Shown here one piece after another: positions 1-8,333 of a stretch of DNA of 64,000 nt (its first letter is position 1; the number at the start of each line of letters is the position of its first letter). The notes beneath the pieces were generated by a model. The model worked only from the letters and a program-made list of their open reading frames with translations, did no database searches and was not told the origin of the DNA. The translations under genes were made by a program, and so were the position numbers. This DNA is from Oryzisolibacter propanilivorax (GTDB lineage Bacteria; Pseudomonadota; Gammaproteobacteria; Burkholderiales; Burkholderiaceae_C), in NCBI RefSeq assembly GCF_900103645.1, contig NZ_FNHP01000007.1, positions 1 to 64,000 of the forward strand, written 5' to 3'.

Positions 1-1205
1 GGCATCATGTGCGCCAGGTTCAGCGTCGAGACGATGGGCTGGCGCACGTTGGCGTAGGCATTGCCCGGAATGGACGACAGCCAGGCATCCACGGCATTGA
101 GCGTTTCGGGGATCGTCACGAACCCGCGCCCCTGAATGACGCGCTCCACCATGCGCAGCTTCTCGTCGGCTACGGCAGCGTCCTCGTCCATGACGGTGAC
201 GGTCGCCGTCAGGTAGCCGAAGGCGACTTGATCGCTGCCCAGCTCCTGCAAGGCCGCGTCCGCGTCGGCGGCCTTGTTGCTGGCGTCGGTATCGACCAGC
301 GGGCTTTCCTGCTGGAAGATCGTTTCGCGCAGCAGCGCGATGACGTTCTTGCGCTTGGCGAACCACTGGCGGCGCAGACGCCCCAATTCCCGTTCCGCCT
401 CGGATTTGTCGAGGCACAGAAAGCGCGTACTCCAGCGATATCCAAATCCCAGGCGGTTGAGGTCGTCCAGAATCCCCGGCCAGGTCGAGGTCGGGAAGCC
501 TCGCACCGACACCACGCGCAGGTGCCGCTCGCCCAGCATGGGCGCGAGGCCACCGACCAGCGGCGAATCGGTCAGCAGCGCGTCGATGTGAAAAGGCACC
601 TTGGGCACGCCCACGCGATAGCGTCGCGTCGAGATGGTCGCGTGCAGGTAGGTCAGGGTTTGCGCGTCATCGAGCCAGGCGATTTCCGGCATCACGCCAT
701 CGAGCAGGTCAAAGACCCGATCCGTTTCTGCAATGAAGGCTTGCAGCCGCTCGCGCCAGTCCACGCCATTCGTCGGCGTGTTCTCGTAGAGCATCTTGGC
801 GGCGCGGGCGCGGGATTCTTCCGGCGGCAGGTACACCAGTGTCAGGTGATAGCCACTCTCGAAGTGATGGCCCGATTCCTCGAAGGTGGCCCGGCGTTCT
901 TCCTCCACCAGCCACGAAAGCGGCTCGGGAAACTCCGAGTGCGGGTAGTCGGCAGCGGCGCGGCGCTCGGCCTCGATGAACAGCGCCCAGCCCGAACCCA
1001 GCCGGCGCAGCGCGTTGTTCAAGCGTGCCGACGTGGCGATCAGCTCGCCTTGCGTGGCGCTGTCGAGGTCAGGCCCGCGAAACCGGGCCGTGCGCTGGAA
1101 ACTGCCGTCCTTGTTCAAGACGACGCCCGGTGCGACCAGCCCGGCCCAGGGTAGCCAGTCGGCGAGCAGCGCAGGCCGCTGGCGGTATTCGGCGAGGTTC
1201 AGCAT
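1..1205 (-). CDS. trbE: TrbE, VirB4-type conjugation ATPase (3' end outside window)
   Basis: Reading right to left from the ATG at 1205, about 401 residues are visible before the window edge. They begin MLNLAEYRQRPALLADWLPW and match the N-terminal domain of the VirB4/TrbE ATPases that energise assembly of the type IV secretion apparatus at the inner membrane. The Walker motifs of this family lie further C-terminal and are outside the window. It follows trbD by 12 bases, as the last visible gene of the trb operon. The frame is uninterrupted, so the gene looks intact but cut by the window. Confidence 0.9.
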   Translation of the reverse strand, partial: MLNLAEYRQRPALLADWLPWAGLVAPGVVLNKDGSFQRTARFRGPDLDSATQGELIATSARLNNALRRLGSGWALFIEAERRAAADYPHSEFPEPLSWLVEEERRATFEESGHHFESGYHLTLVYLPPEESRARAAKMLYENTPTNGVDWRERLQAFIAETDRVFDLLDGVMPEIAWLDDAQTLTYLHATISTRRYRVGVPKVPFHIDALLTDSPLVGGLAPMLGERHLRVVSVRGFPTSTWPGILDDLNRLGFGYRWSTRFLCLDKSEAERELGRLRRQWFAKRKNVIALLRETIFQQESPLVDTDASNKAADADAALQELGSDQVAFGYLTATVTVMDEDAAVADEKLRMVERVIQGRGFVTIPETLNAVDAWLSSIPGNAYANVRQPIVSTLNLAHMM

Positions 1206-1217
1206 GGCGGCGTCCCC

Positions 1218-1490
1218 TCACACGTCCAGCAGCGGGCGGTGCTTGATGTGTCGGGCGAAGACCTGCATGAACTGCGGATCGACACGCGCGCCCCACACGG
1301 CCAGCGAGTGGCCGACGATCCAGAGCACGACGCCGGGAATCCACAGTTGCAGGCCCAGCCCGACGGCGGCGGCCAGCGTGCCGTTGGCAATCGCCACGGT
1401 GCGCGGTGCGCCGCCCAGCAAGATCGGCTCGGTGAGCGAGCGATGCAAAGGCACCTCGAACCCGGCCGCGAAGCTATCCGGGCCGCTCAT
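1218..1490 (-). CDS. trbD: TrbD, inner-membrane conjugation protein
   Basis: 90 residues, starting MSGPDSFAAGF. One or two hydrophobic segments (about residues 36-68, with AAAVGLGLQLWIPGVVLWIVG) place it in the inner membrane. TrbD is the VirB3-like partner of TrbE in P-type mating-pair formation. The ATG overlaps the trbC stop by four bases (ATGA), which argues for this start and for translational coupling. Size and position between trbC and trbE fit the family. Confidence 0.88.
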   Translation of the reverse strand: MSGPDSFAAGFEVPLHRSLTEPILLGGAPRTVAIANGTLAAAVGLGLQLWIPGVVLWIVGHSLAVWGARVDPQFMQVFARHIKHRPLLDV

Positions 1491-1879
1491 ACGACAGCCC
1501 CGCCCGAGAACGAAAAGAACGACAGGAAGAAGCTCGAAGCCGCGAAGGCGATGGACAGGCCGAACACGATCTGGATCAGCTTGCGAAAGCCGCCTGACGT
1601 GTCGCCGAAGGCTAGTGCGAGGCCCGTGGCAATGATGATGATGACCGCGACGATGCGCGCCACCGGCCCCTGAATCGACTCCAAGATCGACTGCAACGGG
1701 CCTTCCCAGGGCATCGAGGAACCAGCGGCCTGCGCGGTGCCGGCCAGGAACAGCAACAGCGCGGCCAGCAGCAGCCCTTGTCCCGAAGGGCGGGCCAGGC
1801 TGTGCAGCCGCGACAGCGTGGGCAGGCGCAAAGCCGGATTTGCAGAAAAACGGAAAGCAGGAACGTACATCTGCGTCAT
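1487..1879 (-). CDS. trbC: TrbC, conjugative pilin precursor (VirB2 family)
   Basis: 130 residues. A long signal segment ends near the AQAAG site at about residues 50-53, followed by a glycine/alanine-rich mature part with two hydrophobic stretches (about 72-90 and 103-120). That is the layout of TrbC/VirB2 pilins, which are cleaved, inserted in the inner membrane and polymerised into the pilus. It overlaps trbB upstream and trbD downstream by four bases each. An earlier ATG (residue 1) and one at residue 4 are both possible starts; the first has a GAGAA ribosome site. Confidence 0.88.
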   Translation of the reverse strand: MTQMYVPAFRFSANPALRLPTLSRLHSLARPSGQGLLLAALLLFLAGTAQAAGSSMPWEGPLQSILESIQGPVARIVAVIIIIATGLALAFGDTSGGFRKLIQIVFGLSIAFAASSFFLSFFSFSGGAVV

Positions 1880-2937
1880 GGCAGTTCTCCAGGGTGGTCA
1901 GGGGACGGGGAAGTCGCCGCAGCGGGTGCGGCATCGGGGATCGGCGGCAGCTCGGGAAACGGCGTTTCCAGCGCCTCCAGTGCATCCACCAGTTGGTAAC
2001 CCACGCCGTCGAAGCCGACGACGTGGGCGATGCTCTCGATGCGGCGCTTGCGTCCGCGTCCGGCGATGTGGATCACCACGTTGACCGCCTCGGCGATCAA
2101 CGCACGCGGCGGGTTCACCGCCACTTCGAGAATCAGTTGCTCCAGGCGCAGCAATGCGCCGATGGCGGAACCCGCGTGGATCGTGGCGATACCGCCGGGG
2201 TGGCCGGTGCCCCATACCTTGATGAGATCCAGCGCCTCGGCGCCGCGCACCTCGCCGACCACCACGCGATCCGGGCGCAGGCGCATGGACGAACGCACCA
2301 GTTCGGTCATGGACACCACGCCAGCGCGCGTGCGTAGTGGCACATGGTCGCGGGCCGCGCATTGCAGCTCCACCGTGTCTTCGAGCACCAGCACGCGGTC
2401 GCCTGTGGCGGCGATTTCCGCGAGCAAGGCATTGGCGAGTGTGGTCTTGCCGCTGCTGGTAGCGCCAGCGATCAAGACGTTCTGCCGCTCGCGCACGGCG
2501 CGAACGAGAAAGCCCGCCTGCGCGCTGGTCATCATCCCGTCGATGACGTACCGCTCCAGCGGGATCACGCCGATGGCCCGCTTGCGCAGCGCGAAGGCCG
2601 GCCCCGGTGCAGCCGGCGGCATGATGCCCTCAAAGCGTTCTCCCGTCTCGGGCAACTCTGCCGACAGCAGCGGCTGGCCGCGATGCACCTCCGCGCCGAC
2701 GTGGGCCGCGACCAGGCGGATGATCCGCTCGCCATCGGCTTCGGGCATTTCCACGCCCATAGGCGCGCGGCCCGACGACAGGCGATCCACCCAAAGGGTG
2801 CGATCCGGGTTGAGCATGATTTCCACCACGTCGGGGTCTTCGAGCGCGGTGGCGATCAGCGGCCCCATTGCCGTGCGCAGCATCTGGATGCGCCGGTCGA
2901 GCGACGTGGCACTCATGGATTGGGGAACGGCGCTCAT
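1876..2937 (-). CDS. trbB: TrbB, VirB11-type secretion ATPase
   Basis: 353 residues with the full motif set of VirB11-family hexameric ATPases. These are Walker A GATSSGKTT (158-166), the Asp box LVLEDTVEL (183-191), Walker B RVVVGEVRG (224-232) and the His box GHPGGIATIHA (245-255). It powers pilus assembly and substrate transfer from the cytoplasmic face. The start overlaps the upstream ribbon-helix-helix gene by four bases; a second in-frame Met at residue 8 is an alternative. All catalytic motifs are intact. Confidence 0.93.
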   Translation of the reverse strand: MSAVPQSMSATSLDRRIQMLRTAMGPLIATALEDPDVVEIMLNPDRTLWVDRLSSGRAPMGVEMPEADGERIIRLVAAHVGAEVHRGQPLLSAELPETGERFEGIMPPAAPGPAFALRKRAIGVIPLERYVIDGMMTSAQAGFLVRAVRERQNVLIAGATSSGKTTLANALLAEIAATGDRVLVLEDTVELQCAARDHVPLRTRAGVVSMTELVRSSMRLRPDRVVVGEVRGAEALDLIKVWGTGHPGGIATIHAGSAIGALLRLEQLILEVAVNPPRALIAEAVNVVIHIAGRGRKRRIESIAHVVGFDGVGYQLVDALEALETPFPELPPIPDAAPAAATSPSPDHPGELP

Positions 2938-3398
2938 GACGCACGCTCTCGCGCCTGAGCCGCTGCCGCGGCGTCCTCCATCCGCATCGGGTCGGGGTGC
3001 AGCTCCTCCACCACGTCGCGCACCAGGCTGCGTCCGCGCATCAGGTGGCGGCCAAGCTGCTCGGTGAACTGCTCGAAGCGCGCCTTGCCCTGCGCACGGG
3101 CCGCGTCTTGGTGCGCTTCGGGAACCGGCGTGCTGACGGTCAGGTAGTAGCGGATGAAAAGCGCCAGCGTCTCGATGGCGATGTTCTGGTCGCGCTCCAT
3201 GCGCTCGGTCTGGCGCGATAGGCGATCAAGGCGCTTGGCGATGGCCGCCTCGCGCTGGTCGGCGGCGTCGGGCGACAGCCACGATGCGAGCGCCGCTGCG
3301 ACGATGGACGACTTGGACACGCCTTTCTTGGCAGCTAGTTCATCGAGCCGCTGGGCGTGCTCGGGCTGGATAAAGAGGTTCAGGCGATAGTGGCTCAT
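2934..3398 (-). CDS. Ribbon-helix-helix (CopG-like) regulator of the transfer operon
   Basis: 154 residues. The N-terminal 45 residues (MSHYRLNLFIQPEHAQRLDE and following) read as a short beta strand plus two helices, the ribbon-helix-helix DNA-binding fold. The remainder is helical and charged, probably for oligomerisation. It sits between traG and trbB with four-base overlaps on both sides, the place where Tn4371-type ICEs carry a CopG-family gene. A role as local repressor of the trb operon is inferred from position; no operator was identified. Confidence 0.8.
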   Translation of the reverse strand: MSHYRLNLFIQPEHAQRLDELAAKKGVSKSSIVAAALASWLSPDAADQREAAIAKRLDRLSRQTERMERDQNIAIETLALFIRYYLTVSTPVPEAHQDAARAQGKARFEQFTEQLGRHLMRGRSLVRDVVEELHPDPMRMEDAAAAAQARERAS

Positions 3399-5410
3399 AG
3401 CTCGATTCCGTCGTTGGGGTCGAGGGACGCCAGCCGGGCCGTGCGCTGCATGGCCGGATCAAGCTGGCGAGGAAGGGGAAGCGGCAGGTCGTCGTCGTCA
3501 TCGAGCAGGCCGAGGTCGGCCGCGGGCGCGGCCAGCTCGGGGTCGTAGGCGACGGCCTCAGTTAGCTCGGGCTGACGGCGCGGGCCGCCGTCGTCGGCCG
3601 ACGCCCGGAAACCTTCGGCGGCATCGGCCGCAGGCGCGGCAGGCACGGCAGGAATCGCCAGGCCACTCCAGTCGTCGGGGCGCAGTGGCGGCGCGTCGGC
3701 GTACCGGCCGTCCGCCAGCGCCGGCGGCGGCAGCACGCGCCGCTTGAAATTGGCGTCGGCGTAGTAGCGCAGCTTCCGGGCCTTGATCGGCGCCATGCTG
3801 GACACCATCACAACGGCTTCGTCAGGCGGAAGCTGCATGACTTCGCCTGGCGTCAGCAGCGGGCGGGCCGTCTCCTGGCGCGACACCATCAGGTGGCCCA
3901 GCCACGGCGCGAGCCGATGGCCCGCGTAGTTGCGCTGCGCGCGCAACTCGGTAGCGGTGCCGAGCGTCTCGGAAATGCGTTTAGCGGTGCGTTCGTCATT
4001 GGTGGCGAACGTCACGCGCACATGGCAGTTGTCGAGAATGGAGTGGTTCTGCCCATACGCCTTGTCGATCTGGTTGAGCGACTGCGCAATGAGAAAGCTG
4101 CGGATGCCATAGCCCGCCATGAAGGCTAAGGCTGTCTCGAAGAAGTCGAGCCGGCCCAGGGCCGGAAACTCATCGAGCATCAGCAGCAGCTTGTGGCCGC
4201 GCTTGATGCCGTCGCTGCCGTCGAGCGATTCGGTGAGCCGTCGTCCGATCTGGTTGAGGATCAACCGGATCAAGGGCTTCGTGCGGCTAATGTCCGAAGG
4301 CGGCACCACCAGGTACAGCGATACAGGGTGCTCGGCGGAAATGAGGTCGGCGATGCGCCAGTCGCAGCGCGAGGTGACTTCGGCCACCGTGGGATCGCGG
4401 TACAGGCCCAAGAACGACATGGCAGTGCTCAACACACCGGAACGCTCGTTGTCCGACTTGTTGAGCACTTCGCGCGCCGCAGAGGCCACCACCGGATGCG
4501 GGCCTCCACCATCCCCGTTCACCAGGTGGGGCGTGGTCATCATCCGGTGCAAGGTCAGCTCAAACGGACAGGCTGGATCTGACAGGAAGTTCGCCACGCC
4601 GCGCAGCGTCTTGTCTTCGCCCGCATACAGCACATGCAGGATGGCGCCCACCAGCAGAGCGTGCGAAGTCTTCTCCCAGTGGTTGCGCTTCTCCAGCGCG
4701 CCTTCGGGATCGACCAGGATGTCCGCGATGTTCTGCACGTCGCGTACCTCGTGCGCGCCGCGCCGCACTTCCAGTAGCGGGTTGTAGGCTGCCGACTTCG
4801 CATCCGTGGGGTTGAACAGCAGGCAATGCGAGAAGCGCGAGCGCCAGCCTGCGGTGATTTGCCAGTTCTCGCCCTTGATGTCGTGGACGACGGCGGACGC
4901 GGGCCAGGACAGCAGCGTCGGCACGACCAAGCCGACGCCCTTGCCCGAGCGGGTGGGCGCGAAGGTCAGGACGTGTTCTGGGCCTTCATGCCGCAGATAT
5001 TGGCGGTCGTGCTGGCCGAGGAACACGCCGGCCGGCTGTGTGAGGCCGGCTTTGCGAATGTCATCCGCGTTCGCCCAACGGGCCGATCCGTAGGTCGTGA
5101 CCAAGCGTGCCTGCCGTGAACGCCAGACCGACATGGCAATCGCCACCAGCACGGCGACAAGACCGCTGCCGCCCGCGATGGCACCGCCGGTATCGAACAC
5201 GCGCGGCGCGTAGGCGTCGAAGAAGAACCACCACTCGAACAGCCGCCACGGGTGATAGACCGGCGTGCCGAAGAAATCGAACCAAGGCGAGCCAAGGCGT
5301 AGTTGATAACCAAGGGCGGCTGCTGTCCATTGTGTGGCGCCCCACACACCAGCGATCACGATGCCGAACACTGCGGCAATCTGACCGAACAGCACGTTCG
5401 TCCCTTGCAT
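3395..5410 (-). CDS. traG: TraG, VirD4-type coupling protein
   Basis: 671 residues from the ATG at 5410, preceded by GGAGGCAGAGGAGC. An upstream ATG at 5485 in the same frame adds 25 polar residues and no ribosome site, so the shorter form is preferred. The N-terminus has transmembrane segments (about residues 8-30 and 80-97). The P-loop PTRSGKGVG (152-160) and a Walker B with LLLMLDEFPALG identify the coupling ATPase, which links the relaxase-DNA complex to the secretion channel. The C-terminal 120 residues are acidic and proline/alanine-rich, as usual in this branch. Confidence 0.93.
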   Translation of the reverse strand: MQGTNVLFGQIAAVFGIVIAGVWGATQWTAAALGYQLRLGSPWFDFFGTPVYHPWRLFEWWFFFDAYAPRVFDTGGAIAGGSGLVAVLVAIAMSVWRSRQARLVTTYGSARWANADDIRKAGLTQPAGVFLGQHDRQYLRHEGPEHVLTFAPTRSGKGVGLVVPTLLSWPASAVVHDIKGENWQITAGWRSRFSHCLLFNPTDAKSAAYNPLLEVRRGAHEVRDVQNIADILVDPEGALEKRNHWEKTSHALLVGAILHVLYAGEDKTLRGVANFLSDPACPFELTLHRMMTTPHLVNGDGGGPHPVVASAAREVLNKSDNERSGVLSTAMSFLGLYRDPTVAEVTSRCDWRIADLISAEHPVSLYLVVPPSDISRTKPLIRLILNQIGRRLTESLDGSDGIKRGHKLLLMLDEFPALGRLDFFETALAFMAGYGIRSFLIAQSLNQIDKAYGQNHSILDNCHVRVTFATNDERTAKRISETLGTATELRAQRNYAGHRLAPWLGHLMVSRQETARPLLTPGEVMQLPPDEAVVMVSSMAPIKARKLRYYADANFKRRVLPPPALADGRYADAPPLRPDDWSGLAIPAVPAAPAADAAEGFRASADDGGPRRQPELTEAVAYDPELAAPAADLGLLDDDDDLPLPLPRQLDPAMQRTARLASLDPNDGIEL

Positions 5411-5874
5411 GCTCCTCTGCCTCCGATCACGACACACTGAGGTGCCGCAGGAATGAGGATCAAGGCTCACACGCGAGTTGGTCAAAGACCGTTGTGATGA
5501 CGATTTAGGCCAAAAAGGTCAGAATTCCTAATGGGAAGAGCATAAAGAAAGCGCCGCACACACGAGCGCGTTGTGGCGTGACGACGTAACAATTAGAACC
5601 CCATCGCCACGAGGCGAAGGCAGAAACGCTATTTGGACTTCTGTTCCGACTTATCTACCGAAAAAGTGCCATTCAGCGGCTCAGGCTGCATGCAGACAAA
5701 TTTCTGCCACCGACTTTCGCGCGAACCTTTTTGCGTCGGGACTAAGCTTCCTTGATGGGCTTGGGATGGGCAACGAGCGCAACCATGGTTTCCGAAGGCA
5801 GGCGTACCATAGGCTGTCAACGTCGCCCCATCAACAGCAGCATCGATTTTTTCTATTTTCCTTCATCGAGACGA
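5411..5874. other. Intergenic region between lysR and traG
   Basis: 464 bases, AT-richer than the flanking genes, with no convincing reading frame on either strand. A short CGCC-ACGA-GGCG hairpin is visible near 5606. The traG promoter presumably lies here on the minus strand, but no clear -35/-10 pair could be assigned. Confidence 0.5.
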
Positions 5875-6789
5875 TCAAGAATATCTAGTGTTGTTCAATT
5901 CAGTCGCCGAGCCAATGAAGTTCACTCTTTCAATGAAGCGGTCCACCACTTCTAGAAGCTCCGTGTTACGACGCAGCAAATATGTCGTCAGCATTGGTGG
6001 TTTGCCTGCCAAAGGTCGAGCTACCACACCTAGCTCCCTACTGGAGGCGATATGTGCCGCTCCCGCCAGACCCAAGGCCAAGCCGGCGGAAACCAAGGTC
6101 ATCATGAGATCAAAAGTGGCAACATGCTGAACAATCAGCGGTTCTCGTTCGTACTTGCGTAGGATGCGGTCGATCTGGCGCGCATGGCCTTCGCACACCG
6201 CTGGATCACCTAGCACCAGTGGATAGTGCAGCACCTCCTCCAGTGGAACCCGCTTGTAAGAAAGTATAGGATGACGTGCAGGTACGGCGACCATTAATTC
6301 ATCTTCCCAGGCAGGGGTTACCACGAGTCCATCACCTACGTCATCGGCCATTGAAAAGCCAGCGTCGTACAAGTCATCATGTAGGCCCTTTATCTGCTGA
6401 GCCAGCGGCACCTCGAACAGCCGCACCTCGACCTCGGGGTCTTCTTCGCGGCACTGCGCGAGCAGCGAGGGCAAGCGTAATGGCGTGATGCCGTCAGACA
6501 AGGCTATGCGCAATTGTCCATGATAGCCTTTGGTAGCCGACTTGACGCTATCACGTGCTTGCTCCAACGCTGCAAAGACCCGTGGGACATACTCCAAAAA
6601 CAGCCGGCCTGCACGGGTTAATTGCGTGCTACGCGTCGTTCGAACAAACAGGCGTGTACCGAGTTCCTCTTCTAATTCTTTAATGGTGCGGGACAGGGGT
6701 GACTGATCGATATGCAGGCGCTCGGCCGCTCGGGCAAAGTGGAGCTCTTCAGCCACGGCCAGGAAGCAGCGTAGATGTCGCAATTCCAT
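5875..6789 (-). CDS. LysR-family transcriptional regulator
   Basis: 304 residues. The N-terminal winged helix-turn-helix (residues 1-60, MELRHLRCFLAVAEELHFAR) is classic LysR, followed by two substrate-binding lobes (about 90-290). It lies upstream of traG in the same direction, the place where the Tn4371 family encodes a LysR-type regulator of transfer called traR. Equivalence to traR is therefore plausible but rests on position only; an orphan regulator of the cargo is the alternative. The effector is unknown. Confidence 0.85.
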   Translation of the reverse strand: MELRHLRCFLAVAEELHFARAAERLHIDQSPLSRTIKELEEELGTRLFVRTTRSTQLTRAGRLFLEYVPRVFAALEQARDSVKSATKGYHGQLRIALSDGITPLRLPSLLAQCREEDPEVEVRLFEVPLAQQIKGLHDDLYDAGFSMADDVGDGLVVTPAWEDELMVAVPARHPILSYKRVPLEEVLHYPLVLGDPAVCEGHARQIDRILRKYEREPLIVQHVATFDLMMTLVSAGLALGLAGAAHIASSRELGVVARPLAGKPPMLTTYLLRRNTELLEVVDRFIERVNFIGSATELNNTRYS

Positions 6790-7347
6790 GAGCAGCGCCC
6801 CGAAAATTGATCGTCGAAATTACAAAAACATTATTCAAACGCTTCATGACGAAACGGTGACAGCAAGATTACTTTTGTGTCAGAAATTATAATTTTCCAA
6901 ACCACCACGCTCTATTGATCTTCCAAGCCTTGGCAAGAATGATCAACCCTTGAATCAACCCAGAGCTTGGCGATGAAACCTCGCCTATCACTCTGAACAT
7001 CCCAAAGATTGGAGAGTCTCCTTAAGATACTGGGGCGCTTCCCCTCATCCAGCGTACTATCTGCTTCATTTATTCACAGAGACCGCGTCCGGTGCGTTCC
7101 ATTGCCCAACCAGCACAGATCAAGAACCTTCTTTTAATAATGCGCTTGTTTTACTTGCGCAGCAGCAGGGCCGGCAGATTTGTCGAGTATTTATGCAGAG
7201 GCTTTTTCAATTGCAGCGTATTTAATAATGCAACCTACAAAATATCGGGATTTCTTCCGACATACAAAATAAACATCATAGGCAAAAATCTTGAGGGCAT
7301 TTATTTTAGAGTTGCGCCGACTCGTAGATGCCGCAAAAGGAAAGCAA
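6790..7347. other. Intergenic region, AT-rich, divergent promoter area
   Basis: 558 bases between the divergent lysR and DUF305 genes. Base composition is clearly AT-richer than the ICE backbone, consistent with transferred cargo. It must hold both promoters. No gene with credible codon use, no RNA gene and no strong dyad was found. Confidence 0.5.
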
Positions 7348-7851
7348 ATGCAGGACTCACCCATGCACAAAATTGATCAGCAGCACAAGAGCAACCATGC
7401 CCATGGGCATCCTTACTTAAAATTCTGGATCAACATGGCCCTGGGATTGATCGTCATGTATATAGTCATGTTTTCGATGATCGATACAAGCAAAGATTTT
7501 CGAAACAATATCAACATGTTTTATATGGCGTTAACGATGTGGGCACCCATGGGGATTTTCATGCTGGCAACAATGCCTAGTATGTTCCCGAACCGCGGGC
7601 TCAACGTCGTGTTGTACGCAATCTTTGTGCTGCTCACGGTCAGCTCCTTCTTGGCCACAAGATGGCAAAATGCTGTGGGGGACAGTCAGTTTGTAGCCTC
7701 CATGATCCCGCACCACTCTGGCGCAATTCTTATGTGTCGCGAAGCAAAGTTATCGGATCCTGAGCTCATTGCCCTCTGTAGTGAAATTTCCAAAGGACAG
7801 CGATCCGAGATTGAGCAAATGAATCGAATCGCTCAACGCTTGCAACATTAA
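7348..7851 (+). CDS. DUF305-domain membrane protein
   Basis: 167 residues from the ATG at 7348, which has AAAGGAAAG upstream; an in-frame ATG at 7291 lacks such a site. A short His-rich N-terminus (HKSNHAHGHP) is followed by three membrane segments (about 28-48, 57-77, 87-103). The periplasmic part contains MIPHHSGAI (119-127), the hallmark of DUF305 proteins, which occur in metal-resistance clusters. Proximity to the copper operon suggests metal handling in the envelope, but no biochemical role can be read from the sequence. Confidence 0.8.
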   Translation: MQDSPMHKIDQQHKSNHAHGHPYLKFWINMALGLIVMYIVMFSMIDTSKDFRNNINMFYMALTMWAPMGIFMLATMPSMFPNRGLNVVLYAIFVLLTVSSFLATRWQNAVGDSQFVASMIPHHSGAILMCREAKLSDPELIALCSEISKGQRSEIEQMNRIAQRLQH

Positions 7852-8333
7852 AATAGGCGACGGAGGCCTCTGGCGATGCAGGCCACCAAGAAACAAACTT
7901 GCACCTTGATGCTAGGTATCCATTCACTGGAGCGTTGCGATGCGACCATCAAGCACCGAGCAATGGATAAGCGTCGGAATTTTTATCGTTGCCTCGATGA
8001 GCTGGAGCGGCTCTAGGCTGATTCTCGCGTTAAGGTCGAACACTCATCCAAGTGATTAAGCGTCAGCTCGACCATGTGGAGCACGCCACCGCAGGTTAGG
8101 CCAAGAGCACAGCGCGGTTGCATAACCTGCGCGCACTGTGCAATCTGTCGATGGTGCGACGCCATCTGGATGCAGTGCAAACGTGTATGTGCCTGCAAAG
8201 CGCGAGAGTCGCTGGATCAAGAGCGCACGGATGCACAAATCTGAAAAGCGGTTGCAGGTGACGCCCACTGGCGCCACGCAACCGCTGAAATCCTGCATTG
8301 AGCACACCCGACGGTGCCTCGTGCAGGCCTTCC
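7852..8333. other. Intergenic region with possible gene debris
   Basis: 482 bases between the convergent DUF305 gene and cusA. A 46-codon plus-strand frame (7876-8016, ending FYRCLDELERL) has reasonable codon use but is unrecognised and lacks a clear ribosome site. The rest shows stops in all frames. It may be the eroded edge of an older insertion. Confidence 0.35.

Noticed and set aside
7092-7376. 94-codon frame before the DUF305 gene
   Set aside because: Poor codon use, no ribosome site and no family; overlaps the start of the DUF305 gene in another frame.
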